The notes below the pieces were generated by a model. That model saw nothing but the letters and a program-made list of their open reading frames with translations, ran no database searches and had not been told where the DNA came from. From assembly GCF_003014575.1 (NCBI RefSeq), contig NZ_PYGF01000008.1, positions 162,613-226,612 on the forward strand: 64,000 nt of DNA, in the 5' to 3' direction. Every line of letters begins with the position of its first letter. Position 1 is the first letter of the stretch. This DNA is from Cecembia rubra (GTDB taxonomy: Bacteria > Bacteroidota > Bacteroidia > Cytophagales > Cyclobacteriaceae). The translations under genes and the position numbers were made by a program. Positions 25,879-34,454 of the stretch are shown here, in pieces.

Positions 25879-25926
25879 AAGGCAGTCTTGTCCGTTCAAT
25901 AGAAATGGGTAAGGATTGCCTTTTTT
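25879..25926 (+). terminator. Intrinsic terminator after the long tRNA-like gene
   Basis: A long stem with two G-T pairs, AAGGCAGTCTTGTCC (25879-25893) against GGTAAGGATTGCCTT (25908-25922), followed by TTTTTT. It lies 30 bp after the tRNA-like gene and 80 bp before the next protein gene, so it ends the RNA transcript. Confidence 0.7.
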
Positions 25927-26005
25927 GGTTTTAAAGAAAAATGATTTTCGAAGGCTGGATTTTTCATCGGCATTAATGTTAAATTTACATCGGAAGTTTT
26001 AGGTA

Positions 26006-29000
26006 ATGGAAGAAAATAAAAAAGAGAAATCCCGAAGAAAATGGTGTCCAAGGAAGCTCTACCGTTTTCTGGGGATCTTAGCTTTTGTTCTTCTGTTTCT
26101 TCAGGTGGTATTTTATTTTGGTGCCAATTATTTTTTGAGAAATTATGTACAGGAAAAAGTAAGGATTGCTTCTGAGGACAAATATGAAATTGACTTTGAC
26201 AGTTTTCATATTTTATTCCTTCAAAGAGGGGTTTCTTTCAAAGGTTTAAGTATTAATCCGGTTGATGAAAAAATCGAGCTACTGGAGAATATTGCCTATT
26301 ACAAGCTTGAGTTCCCGACCGTCAGTCTTAAAGGTTTCAATTACCTCTTCAGGAAAAGAGAGCTGGTTATAGGCAATATAGAGCTGGAGTCTCCGGTAGT
26401 TGATTTCAGGTTGAAGATATCGGACTTGATAGAGGATAAGCCCCAGGATTCTCCTTTAGAGGTGCTCCAAAACGAAATCAAGAAGTCATTTCTTGAATCT
26501 GGCCTTCAGGAAATACGGATCAAAAATCTTAAGATCAATAATGCTGATTTGCTGATCCGCAATTTTATTGCTCAAAGAAGCATCAAAGCGGAGAATTCCA
26601 GTTTATTGGTTAAAAACATCCAACTTTTGCAGGACAGAGAGCCGGCCACACCTTTTAATGCAGAGGGTTTCTTATTTGAAATTGAAAATTTTGAACTGCT
26701 TTTGGCTGATAGTGTCCATAATATCCGCGCACAACAGCTAAAGGTCTCATCACTTGACCAATTTATACAGGCAAAAAACCTCTTCATAGAACCTGATTTT
26801 TCCAGGCCTTCTGAAAGTTATTTTAAAGCAAGTCTGGAAGATCTGATGCTGAGTGATGCAGATATCAATAAGGTTTTTTACACTTCTGAGGTAGAGATCG
26901 GTGAATTAAGGCTTCAGCGCCCAAAATTTGATCTATATGTAGAAAGCCGTAAGACAAGAGAACAGGAGGAGTCCGAAGTCAAGCCCTTTGAATTTTATGA
27001 TCTTATTGATGGCATTTTGGTTTCCATTCAGATCCGCAAACTGGACATTGAGAATGGGGAATTTGCACAAAGAAGTATTAAGGACAGGGAGAAATTCAGG
27101 ATAATGGCCAAAAGGATTGGCTTTAATATGGAGGATTTTTATGTGGGTCCCAATGAAGGCAATAAGCGGGATCAATTTTTTTATGCAGATCAGGCCAGGG
27201 TAGAACTTTCCGATGTGGATCTTGCCCTGGCTGATGGTGTTCATTGGATCAAAGGAGACTATGTTTTGCTATCTTCCCAAGAAGATAAAATCAAAATTGA
27301 AGGCTTCCACCTTTTTCCTTTGGAAGAGCAGGATTCAATTAAGGGGCAGACCCGCTTAGAGATTTTGGTTCCCCAGGTAAATATCACAAAGGCCAACCTC
27401 AAAAAAATTTATAATGCCGGCATAGTGGATGTCCAGGATATTACTGTTGAAGGCCCGGAGATCCTTTTAAAAGATGTAAAGGGAAAACAGTTGGATGGAA
27501 AAGGCTTTGATTTTTCTGATTTTTATTCAGAATACCTTGAGGGCATTTATGTCCGGAGATTTGAAATTAAAGAAGGTTCCCTGATTGTAGATAATAAATT
27601 GAGAATCAGACAGGATAGCTTGTCGTTTGGCAAAGTAAACCTGGTATTGGAAAATTTTGCTATTGATAAAGAAACAGAAAATGCGGATACAAGAAGCTTC
27701 TTTTGGGCCGAAAACCTTCAATTGGAACTTCGGGACTATGCGTTGAAGTTGGCTGATAACCTTCATGTCTTCAAAGCAGATAGGGTTTATCTCAATACCA
27801 AGACTTCTGAATTGGAAATTGATGGTTTTTCCCTGAAGCCATTTGATCCAGGTCAAATCCAGCCAACCTTGGATAGGTATGGCAGAACAACCAGCTTGGA
27901 TATATTTGTGCCTCGATTCAGGGCAAGAGGTGTTGGGATTAGGGATGCCTATTTTGATGAAGTCCTAAAAGTGGACAGGATAACAGTGCCCGCTCCCAGG
28001 ATAGGCATCACCAGGTACCGCTCGACTACTGCGGAGGAGGATGAGGAGAAAGCGGATCAAAAGGAGATTCTGGACCTTTTGACCAATTACTTCAAGGAGG
28101 TAAAAATCGGTAACTTAAGTCTTCAAAATGGAACCCTCAATTATGAAGGTTTTGGAAGGGACCGAATACAGACATTCTCTGAAGAAAATGTGTCTATAGC
28201 AGTGAGAAATTTTCATATTCATGAAAAAACAGATCCTGAAAATGTACGCTTTCTGTTTTCTGAAGAAATTGATTTGAGGCTTAATAATTACGTGTTCAAT
28301 ATCGCGGATGGCAAATACAACCTGATCGCCGAAAGGATCAATTTTAATACCGCGAGAGAAGAAATCACTGTTTCCAATGTAAGACTCAACCCTAATCTGA
28401 ATATACAGGATAAAACCAGGGTTGCTGTAAATATTCCAGAGCTTTCATTCCGAGGCGTAGACCTTGAGGCATTTCTTTTTGACAATACCCTAAGTCTTGA
28501 AAAAGTAAGACTTTTGGACTCCAAGGTAAACCTCCTTATCAATAATGATTATCAGGAAACATCCGTCAGGACTTCTCAAAGGAGACTGCGGAAGGGGCCG
28601 GAACTTCCAAAAACTATTGATGTGGTCAGTATAGATACCATTCAAGCTGAAAAGGCACATTTTAACCTTGCCTTCCGCGAGAAAGGAAACCAAAGGGAAT
28701 TGATTGATACCAGGATTGACCTCTCGATTTATGGGTTTTTGATGGATTCAGCCAAAATATCCAACGCTGATATTGCCGGATTTTTTAATGCCATGTCCCT
28801 TGGAATAGATGAGTTTTGGTTGACACTCAATGATAGCATTCACCGGATTACATTCTCTAAAGTGGAACTTGATACTCGGTACGAGGGGATACTGTTGAAT
28901 AACTTCAGAATAATTCCTGAGCAGTTGTCAGGAAATCCGGGGAAACCGATTTTCTCAGGACATATCCCAAGAGCTTTGATCAAAACCAAATCACTCTCAG

Positions 29001-30346
29001 AAATACAGAAGAGCAAGGATGTTTGGATCACCGAACTGAGGCTGTTCAGGCCAGACCTTGAAATTTTTGTCGATCAGGTAAAGTCCTCTGGGAGAAAGGA
29101 AAAATTCAATGAAGAAAAAAAGGAGATTCTTGAGTCAATACAGGTCGATGATTTTGAGTTGGTCGAGGGAAAAATATCTATTCTTCAAAAAGATGGCTCC
29201 AAAGCACCTCAAGAATTGAAAGACCTTACCTTAGGAATTCAAGACCTTGTGTTTAACCTAACCGATTTTCAGGGGATTTCTAGGCAGGAGCTCTTGAAAA
29301 AGGATTTTAAGTTGGATTTTCCAAATTTCCAATTGCTTTTGAAAGACAGCTTAAACAGGGTATCTGCAGGAAGGGTTGCGGTCAATAATCAAGAAATTGT
29401 CCTTACTAATGTGCTGTTTGAGCCACGATTTGGTAAATACAGGTATGCGAGAAAAGTAGGGCACCAAACAGATGTAGCCAGGTTTGAGATTCCTGAAATC
29501 CGTATAAAAAAAGCGGATTTGAATAAACTCTTGGAAGAGGAAATCTTAGAGGCGGATTTGGTGGTTTTAGAAAGTGTTTCAGGTGAATTTTTCCGGGATA
29601 AGCGTTTTGAAAGGCCAAATTATGTATTCAAGCCTATGCCACAGGAGTTGATGAAAAACATTGGAATCTTAGCTAGGATTGATACACTGCTCCTCAAAGA
29701 TGCAAAGATTGTCTATTTGGAATTTCCGGAAAAGGGGATGGTTCCTGGGGAAATATATTTTTCAGAACTGGATGCCTTGCTGGTGCCATTTCATCTGGGG
29801 GATGGTGATGCAAGTTATTATGTAAGGGAATCGCAATTATTGGCAAATGCAAAGATTAACGGTGAGGCCCCAATCAGTCTTCAGGGCCGGCTTTATTTTG
29901 AAGCGCCATACCGGATGAATATCAATGCGCAACTTGGGGAATTTGACCTGGATTTGATCAATTCAATCCTCAAATATAATGCATTTGTAAGGGTAAGGTC
30001 AGGAAAAATCAACAGTGCTGACTGGTCATTTACTGCCAATGAAAGGGAAGCATTTGGTAGAATGAAGATGTTGTACAGCGGACTTAACCTGGAACTACTT
30101 GAAAGAAGAACACTGGAAAAAGGAAAGGGCAGAGACCGTATTCTGACATTTGTCCTTAATACTTTTGCTGTAAGGTCCAATAATCCCAGAAAATTTATAG
30201 GGGGTACCATTTATTCCAATATCTATCACCCAAGAGACACTGACAGATTTATTTTTAATTATTGGTGGAGAACGACCGTATCCGGATTAAAAGGAAGTGT
30301 AGGGCTGGGTCAACCAAAAATTCCAAAGAGGAAGGAGGAAGAATAA
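26006..30346 (+). CDS. Giant AsmA-like / bridge-type envelope protein
   Basis: 1446 residues. A basic N-terminus (KKEKSRRKWCPRKLYRFLG) and one membrane helix (about 20-45) precede a very long, regular beta-strand-rich periplasmic body. Similar segments recur: IRKLDIENGEFAQRSIKDREKF..., VRRFEIKEGSLIVDNKLRIRQD..., IGNLSLQNGTLNYEGFGRDR.... Each is followed by a 'DLxLADGxHxIKxDxVxLxxxxxxxxIxGFxLxP'-like block. The end, with its final WRTTVSGLKGSVGLGQ, has the character of AsmA/TamB/DUF748 proteins, which form grooves thought to move lipids between membranes. The family assignment is by character, not by search. Confidence 0.65.
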   Translation: MEENKKEKSRRKWCPRKLYRFLGILAFVLLFLQVVFYFGANYFLRNYVQEKVRIASEDKYEIDFDSFHILFLQRGVSFKGLSINPVDEKIELLENIAYYKLEFPTVSLKGFNYLFRKRELVIGNIELESPVVDFRLKISDLIEDKPQDSPLEVLQNEIKKSFLESGLQEIRIKNLKINNADLLIRNFIAQRSIKAENSSLLVKNIQLLQDREPATPFNAEGFLFEIENFELLLADSVHNIRAQQLKVSSLDQFIQAKNLFIEPDFSRPSESYFKASLEDLMLSDADINKVFYTSEVEIGELRLQRPKFDLYVESRKTREQEESEVKPFEFYDLIDGILVSIQIRKLDIENGEFAQRSIKDREKFRIMAKRIGFNMEDFYVGPNEGNKRDQFFYADQARVELSDVDLALADGVHWIKGDYVLLSSQEDKIKIEGFHLFPLEEQDSIKGQTRLEILVPQVNITKANLKKIYNAGIVDVQDITVEGPEILLKDVKGKQLDGKGFDFSDFYSEYLEGIYVRRFEIKEGSLIVDNKLRIRQDSLSFGKVNLVLENFAIDKETENADTRSFFWAENLQLELRDYALKLADNLHVFKADRVYLNTKTSELEIDGFSLKPFDPGQIQPTLDRYGRTTSLDIFVPRFRARGVGIRDAYFDEVLKVDRITVPAPRIGITRYRSTTAEEDEEKADQKEILDLLTNYFKEVKIGNLSLQNGTLNYEGFGRDRIQTFSEENVSIAVRNFHIHEKTDPENVRFLFSEEIDLRLNNYVFNIADGKYNLIAERINFNTAREEITVSNVRLNPNLNIQDKTRVAVNIPELSFRGVDLEAFLFDNTLSLEKVRLLDSKVNLLINNDYQETSVRTSQRRLRKGPELPKTIDVVSIDTIQAEKAHFNLAFREKGNQRELIDTRIDLSIYGFLMDSAKISNADIAGFFNAMSLGIDEFWLTLNDSIHRITFSKVELDTRYEGILLNNFRIIPEQLSGNPGKPIFSGHIPRALIKTKSLSEIQKSKDVWITELRLFRPDLEIFVDQVKSSGRKEKFNEEKKEILESIQVDDFELVEGKISILQKDGSKAPQELKDLTLGIQDLVFNLTDFQGISRQELLKKDFKLDFPNFQLLLKDSLNRVSAGRVAVNNQEIVLTNVLFEPRFGKYRYARKVGHQTDVARFEIPEIRIKKADLNKLLEEEILEADLVVLESVSGEFFRDKRFERPNYVFKPMPQELMKNIGILARIDTLLLKDAKIVYLEFPEKGMVPGEIYFSELDALLVPFHLGDGDASYYVRESQLLANAKINGEAPISLQGRLYFEAPYRMNINAQLGEFDLDLINSILKYNAFVRVRSGKINSADWSFTANEREAFGRMKMLYSGLNLELLERRTLEKGKGRDRILTFVLNTFAVRSNNPRKFIGGTIYSNIYHPRDTDRFIFNYWWRTTVSGLKGSVGLGQPKIPKRKEEE

Positions 30347-30347
30347 A

Positions 30348-31247
30348 TTATTTCCTGTTACCTACCCAAACTCCAAAGATTACTGCTGCTATTCCCAGGT
30401 AATGACCAGCCAAAAGCTGTTCGCCATCCAATAAACCCCACATGATAGCTACAATAGGGATCAGGTAGGTGACCGAACTGGCAAAAACCGGTGTGGCAAC
30501 TTTGACCATGACATTGAAAAGAATTAGGGCAAGGGCAGTTCCCACCACTCCCAAGATAGCGATATATCCAGCTGCTATGACTGCCCCTTCTACATGAAGA
30601 AGTTTGAATGAAAATTGGGTATAAGAAAAGAGATAAATCAAAGCCAATGGCAATACCATTGTAAGAGAAATGGCTGTAATAGCGACTGGTTTTAATTCAA
30701 CAAACCTGAACTTAATGATATTCAGGTTCAGTCCATAACAGGCACAGGCCAACAGTACAAAAAATGCATATGCGTTGATATCTGTAAAAGAACCAAAACC
30801 TACTCCTTCCTTTACTGTTAGGAGGATGACAACTCCTACAAATGCGATCAAAAGGCCCAATGCATTTCTTTTGGTTATTTTTGAATTGAAAAACAAAGCA
30901 CCAATGATAACCACAAAAAGCGGGGTCATGGCATTGAACACTCCCGTAAGGGCTGAGCTAAGCTGGGTCTGTGCTTTGGCAAATAAAAAGGCAGGGATGA
31001 AACTACCTACCATGCCTACAGTAATCAAGTTTTTGATCTGTCTTTTATTGAGGTTTTTGAGCCTTGGCAAGGACAGGGGAAGGAGAAATAATCCAGCTGC
31101 TACAATCCTAAATGCACCTACTTCACCCGGGCTAAAGACTTCTAAGCCTCTTTTGATAAGGATGAATGAGCTCCCCCAAATCAGAGCCAAAACCAAGAGG
31201 AATCCCCAAGCTTTAAAGGTACTTTCAGATTGTATATCTCTTGACAT
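30348..31247 (-). CDS. EamA family (drug/metabolite) transporter
   Basis: A 299-residue integral membrane protein with two repeated EamA domains of about five helices each. The first starts AWGFLLVLALIWGSSFILIKRGLEVFSPGEVGAFR; the second includes NAYAFFVLLACACYGLNLNIIKF. The end (LIPIVAIMWGLLDGEQLLAGHYLGIAAVIFGVWVGNRK) carries the typical last-helix pattern. The transported metabolite is unknown. Its stop codon lies 1 bp from that of the AsmA-like gene, so the two genes converge with no room for a terminator. Confidence 0.92.
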   Translation of the reverse strand: MSRDIQSESTFKAWGFLLVLALIWGSSFILIKRGLEVFSPGEVGAFRIVAAGLFLLPLSLPRLKNLNKRQIKNLITVGMVGSFIPAFLFAKAQTQLSSALTGVFNAMTPLFVVIIGALFFNSKITKRNALGLLIAFVGVVILLTVKEGVGFGSFTDINAYAFFVLLACACYGLNLNIIKFRFVELKPVAITAISLTMVLPLALIYLFSYTQFSFKLLHVEGAVIAAGYIAILGVVGTALALILFNVMVKVATPVFASSVTYLIPIVAIMWGLLDGEQLLAGHYLGIAAVIFGVWVGNRK

Positions 31248-31373
31248 TTGGTTTAACTATGAGGAGTAATCAATTTGAAGTAAAAATAGCAGCTGCATTC
31301 TGTTTATGAACAACAGGTTATCCGAACGGTTCAGATAAACTGATGAAATGCCATTAAAGATCTTTGGGATGAT

Positions 31374-32363
31374 TTAAAACTGGTAATCCGCAAAAACTTC
31401 TCCTACTTCCTCCAAAATGGCAGATACTTCAGCATATGTTTCTGCTGTAACCATTCTCGTTCTGTAAGGTTTGAAGTTGGGCATGCCCCTGAAATAATTG
31501 GTATAATGCCTTCTCATTTCCAAAATCCCCTGCTTTTCCCCTTTCCACTTGACGGAAAAATCCAAATGTTTTTTGGTGACATTGATACGCTCTCCGAGGT
31601 CTGGTCCCTGTAATTTTTCTCCTTTCTCAAAATAATGCTTGATTTCGTCAAAAATCCAGGGATAACCAATTGAAGCTCGTCCTATCATCATTCCATCCAC
31701 ATTGTATTTTTGGCGGTATTCTAAAGCTTTTTCAGGGCTGTCTATATCCCCGTTTCCAAAAACAGGGATTTTTAAGCGCGGATTGTCTTTTACCTTATTG
31801 AGGTAAGACCAATCTGCTTCACCTTTGTACATTTGTTGACGGGTCCTGGCATGGATGCTAATCGCCTGAATGCCCACATCCTGCAATCTCTCGGCAACTT
31901 CCACGATCCTGATAGTGTCATGAGACCAACCCAGTCTTGTCTTTACTGTAACGGGAATATTAACTCTCTTTACAATCTCAGCAGTCATGGAAACCATTTT
32001 GTCGATGTCGAGCAAAATTCCTGCCCCAGCCCCTTTACAGGCTACTTTATGTACCGGGCAGCCATAATTGATGTCTAGGATGTCCGGGCCTGCTGCTTCA
32101 GCTATGGCTGCTGCTTCCCTCATAGATTCAATTTCATTTCCAAAAATCTGAATCCCAATAGGTCGTTCGTATTCAAAAATATCCAATTTTTGAACACTTT
32201 TTGCAGCATCCCTTATCAGGCCCTCAGAGCTGATGAATTCTGTATACATCAGGTCGGCACCGTTTTCTTTACAAACTGCTCTAAAAGGTGGGTCACTCAC
32301 GTCTTCCATTGGTGCCAGCAACAAGGGGAATTCTCCCAATTCCAAGTTTCCTATCTTAACCAC
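31374..32363 (-). CDS. dusB: tRNA-dihydrouridine synthase DusB
   Basis: 329 residues if started at the GTG at 32363 (VVKIGNLELGEFPLLLAPMEDVSDPPFRAVC). The frame is open upstream, but that extension is hydrophobic, unlike the family, and would run into the divergent neighbour. Family signatures are APMEDVSDPPFR, DILDINYGCPVHKVACKGAGAGIL with the catalytic Cys, and KTRLGW. FMN-binding residues are near GNGDIDSPEKAL. It reduces uridines in tRNA. The spacer to the divergent CPBP gene is only 37 bp and holds the palindrome GTAAATTTAC, a possible shared promoter core. Confidence 0.92.
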   Translation of the reverse strand: MVKIGNLELGEFPLLLAPMEDVSDPPFRAVCKENGADLMYTEFISSEGLIRDAAKSVQKLDIFEYERPIGIQIFGNEIESMREAAAIAEAAGPDILDINYGCPVHKVACKGAGAGILLDIDKMVSMTAEIVKRVNIPVTVKTRLGWSHDTIRIVEVAERLQDVGIQAISIHARTRQQMYKGEADWSYLNKVKDNPRLKIPVFGNGDIDSPEKALEYRQKYNVDGMMIGRASIGYPWIFDEIKHYFEKGEKLQGPDLGERINVTKKHLDFSVKWKGEKQGILEMRRHYTNYFRGMPNFKPYRTRMVTAETYAEVSAILEEVGEVFADYQF

Positions 32364-32400
32364 TTCTGATTTGTAATTTTCCTGTAAATTTACCGCAATT

Positions 32401-33360
32401 ATGCAGATATATAAAACCCAAGCCCCAATTGCTTCCAAAAGGTCCTGGTTTTTGTCCCTAATGGGGATGCTTTTGATTACAATTGGAGTGATGATTGTCT
32501 TACAATTCATCGGTATTTTCTTAATTCCATCAATATTTCAAATCCCATTGGACGAAACGGTAGGCCTGTTTACCGGTGAATCGGATCATCCCAAAGCCAA
32601 ATATGCCTTATTTTTTGTTCAGGCCATTGGAGCAGGCTTTGCATTTCTTGCTTCCGCTTGGCTTATTGCTAAAGTTCTAGACAAGGCCGATTTCGGTTGG
32701 AAACAACAAATGTCACGCTTTAAGTTCAAGGGACTCATTATTTTGTTAATGATAATGTTTGGCGGGGTTGTTTTCAACTCAATTATCATTGACTGGAATG
32801 CAAATGTTGAGTTCCCTGAAAGTTGGTCCTTCGTTGAAGAATGGATGAAAGAGGCCGAAGCACAGCGCATTGTTTTGACCAAATTTCTGACCGATTTCAA
32901 TTCCCCATTGGAATTTTTGATTGGAATTTTGGTAATTGGATTTATTGCGGGAATTGGAGAGGAGGTATTTTTCCGGGGAGTCTTACAATCCAAGATGCAT
33001 ATTTACACCGGAAATATCCACTTATCAGTTTGGATCAGCGCTTTTATTTTCTCAGCGATACATATTCAGTTCTATGGTTTGTTTCCAAGGATGGTATTAG
33101 GGGCAATCTTCGGCTATATTTATTTCTATTCGGGCAGTATGATTTATCCAATAATTGCCCATATTTTAAACAATTCTCTGACTGTAACTTTGGTTTATCT
33201 CGGAAAATTGGGCATTATTGAATTTGATATAGAGAAAACTGACCAGGTATCCTGGCCTTTTGCCATGTTGGGACTGGTATTGCTCCTGATTGCCATGAAG
33301 GCATTTAAGGACAGCCATAAAAATTTCAAACTGGATGATGAATTGGCAGAAAGTCTTTGA
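32401..33360 (+). CDS. CPBP family intramembrane metalloprotease
   Basis: A 319-residue polytopic protein with about eight hydrophobic segments. The Abi/CAAX-protease motif EEVFFRG (E187-E188 and R192) is present, followed by FIFSAIHIQFYGLFPRMVLGAIFGYIY, which carries the conserved His, and by IIAHILNNS with the second His and Asn. Family members are membrane metal-dependent proteases or related enzymes; functions in Bacteroidota are mostly unknown. The next gene overlaps its 3' end by 26 bp, so it is cotranscribed with the DUF2007 and CdsA genes. Confidence 0.9.
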   Translation: MQIYKTQAPIASKRSWFLSLMGMLLITIGVMIVLQFIGIFLIPSIFQIPLDETVGLFTGESDHPKAKYALFFVQAIGAGFAFLASAWLIAKVLDKADFGWKQQMSRFKFKGLIILLMIMFGGVVFNSIIIDWNANVEFPESWSFVEEWMKEAEAQRIVLTKFLTDFNSPLEFLIGILVIGFIAGIGEEVFFRGVLQSKMHIYTGNIHLSVWISAFIFSAIHIQFYGLFPRMVLGAIFGYIYFYSGSMIYPIIAHILNNSLTVTLVYLGKLGIIEFDIEKTDQVSWPFAMLGLVLLLIAMKAFKDSHKNFKLDDELAESL

Positions 33361-33541
33361 AAACAGTTCCCCGGTAAGGGCTGAAATTGTAAAGGCTGTG
33401 TTGGAAGAAAATGATATTCCTTCAGTCATCATTAACAAAAAAGAGTCTGTTTATCAGATTCATGGACATTATGAGGTCATGGTACCTTTGAATGATGTGC
33501 TCAGGGCCATAAATATTGTGAAGAATGAGATCTCCTTTTAG
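33335..33541 (+). CDS. DUF2007 domain protein
   Basis: A 68-residue protein whose opening MNWQKVFENSSPVRAEIVKAVLEENDIPSVIINKKESVY and later VMVPLNDVLRAINIVKN match the small DUF2007 family (putative signal-transducing protein, ACT-like fold). It begins inside the CPBP gene (26-bp overlap; a second ATG follows immediately). Its end meets the start of cdsA. The function is unknown. Its fixed place beside membrane lipid genes suggests a small regulator, but nothing in the sequence proves this. Confidence 0.8.
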   Translation: MMNWQKVFENSSPVRAEIVKAVLEENDIPSVIINKKESVYQIHGHYEVMVPLNDVLRAINIVKNEISF

Positions 33542-33542
33542 A

Positions 33543-34382
33543 ATGCGTGACCGCTTTAATATAAACAATTACAGTAATTTAGGGCAAAGGGTCATTACAG
33601 CAATTATTGGCGCTGCCATCATCATTGCAGGATCAATTGTCAGTCCATGGCTGTATTTTGTAATTTTTGGACTGATTTTGGGTTTCGCCCAAATGGAATT
33701 CTATAGACTTACAGGGTTGGATGGGATGCTTCCATTAAAAAGTTTTGGAACTTTTTTGGGAGTAACCATTTTTGCATTGTCCTTTTTGGTTGGAATCGGC
33801 CATTTAGAAGATAAGTATTACTTCCTGATTTTTCCTCTGGCTTCTTTGGTGTTCTTTATCAAACTGTACCGTAAATCTGACAAAAAACCCTTTACTGGAG
33901 TTGCCTTTACTTTCTTGGGGATCTTTTATGTGGCTGTGCCATTTTCGATGTTGAATGTTGCGGCATTTTCAGTAGATGATACCTTCCATTATGAAATCAT
34001 TATCGGGTCATTATTGATTTTATGGGCCAGCGATACTGGGGCTTATTTTGCAGGGACAAAATTTGGGAAAACCAAATTGTTTGAAAGAGTATCTCCCAAG
34101 AAGTCCTGGGAGGGTTTTTTGGGAGGTGCGGCCTTGGCCTTTCTGGTTTCATATATCCTTGCCCAAAATTTCACCGCTTTGCCGGATTGGAAGTGGTTAT
34201 GTATTGCCACTATCATCATCATAGCCGGAACTTATGGGGACTTGATTGAATCCCTTTTCAAAAGAAGTATAGAGATCAAAGACTCTGGAAGATCGCTTCC
34301 TGGCCATGGTGGATTTATGGACCGTTTTGACGGATTGTTATTATCAGCTCCATTCATCGCCTCATTTTTGAAAATCTTTTAA
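33543..34382 (+). CDS. cdsA: Phosphatidate cytidylyltransferase
   Basis: 279 residues from the ATG at 33543; an in-frame ATG at 33525 would overlap the DUF2007 gene. It makes CDP-diacylglycerol, the branch point to phosphatidylserine and other phospholipids. It has about eight membrane helices and the motif WASDTGAYFAGTKFGKTKLFERVSPKKSWEG. The signature SLFKRSIEIKDSGRSLPGHGGFMDRFDG contains the KRxxxxKD pattern and the conserved Asp. The phosphatidylserine decarboxylase gene is close by at 35808, in line with a phospholipid cluster. Confidence 0.95.
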   Translation: MRDRFNINNYSNLGQRVITAIIGAAIIIAGSIVSPWLYFVIFGLILGFAQMEFYRLTGLDGMLPLKSFGTFLGVTIFALSFLVGIGHLEDKYYFLIFPLASLVFFIKLYRKSDKKPFTGVAFTFLGIFYVAVPFSMLNVAAFSVDDTFHYEIIIGSLLILWASDTGAYFAGTKFGKTKLFERVSPKKSWEGFLGGAALAFLVSYILAQNFTALPDWKWLCIATIIIIAGTYGDLIESLFKRSIEIKDSGRSLPGHGGFMDRFDGLLLSAPFIASFLKIF

Positions 34383-34454
34383 AATCTCGGATAGATATTA
34401 AAAAACTCATTAATATTGTGCAGTAATTGAACTATTCAACTAAATAAACCCAAT

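Noticed and set aside
32364..32510. Longer N-terminus for dusB (start at 32510)
   Set aside because: The extension is hydrophobic, absent from the family and would lie inside the divergent CPBP gene.
33525..33542. Start of cdsA at 33525
   Set aside because: It is possible but overlaps the DUF2007 gene; the ATG at 33543 leaves the genes adjacent and loses nothing conserved.
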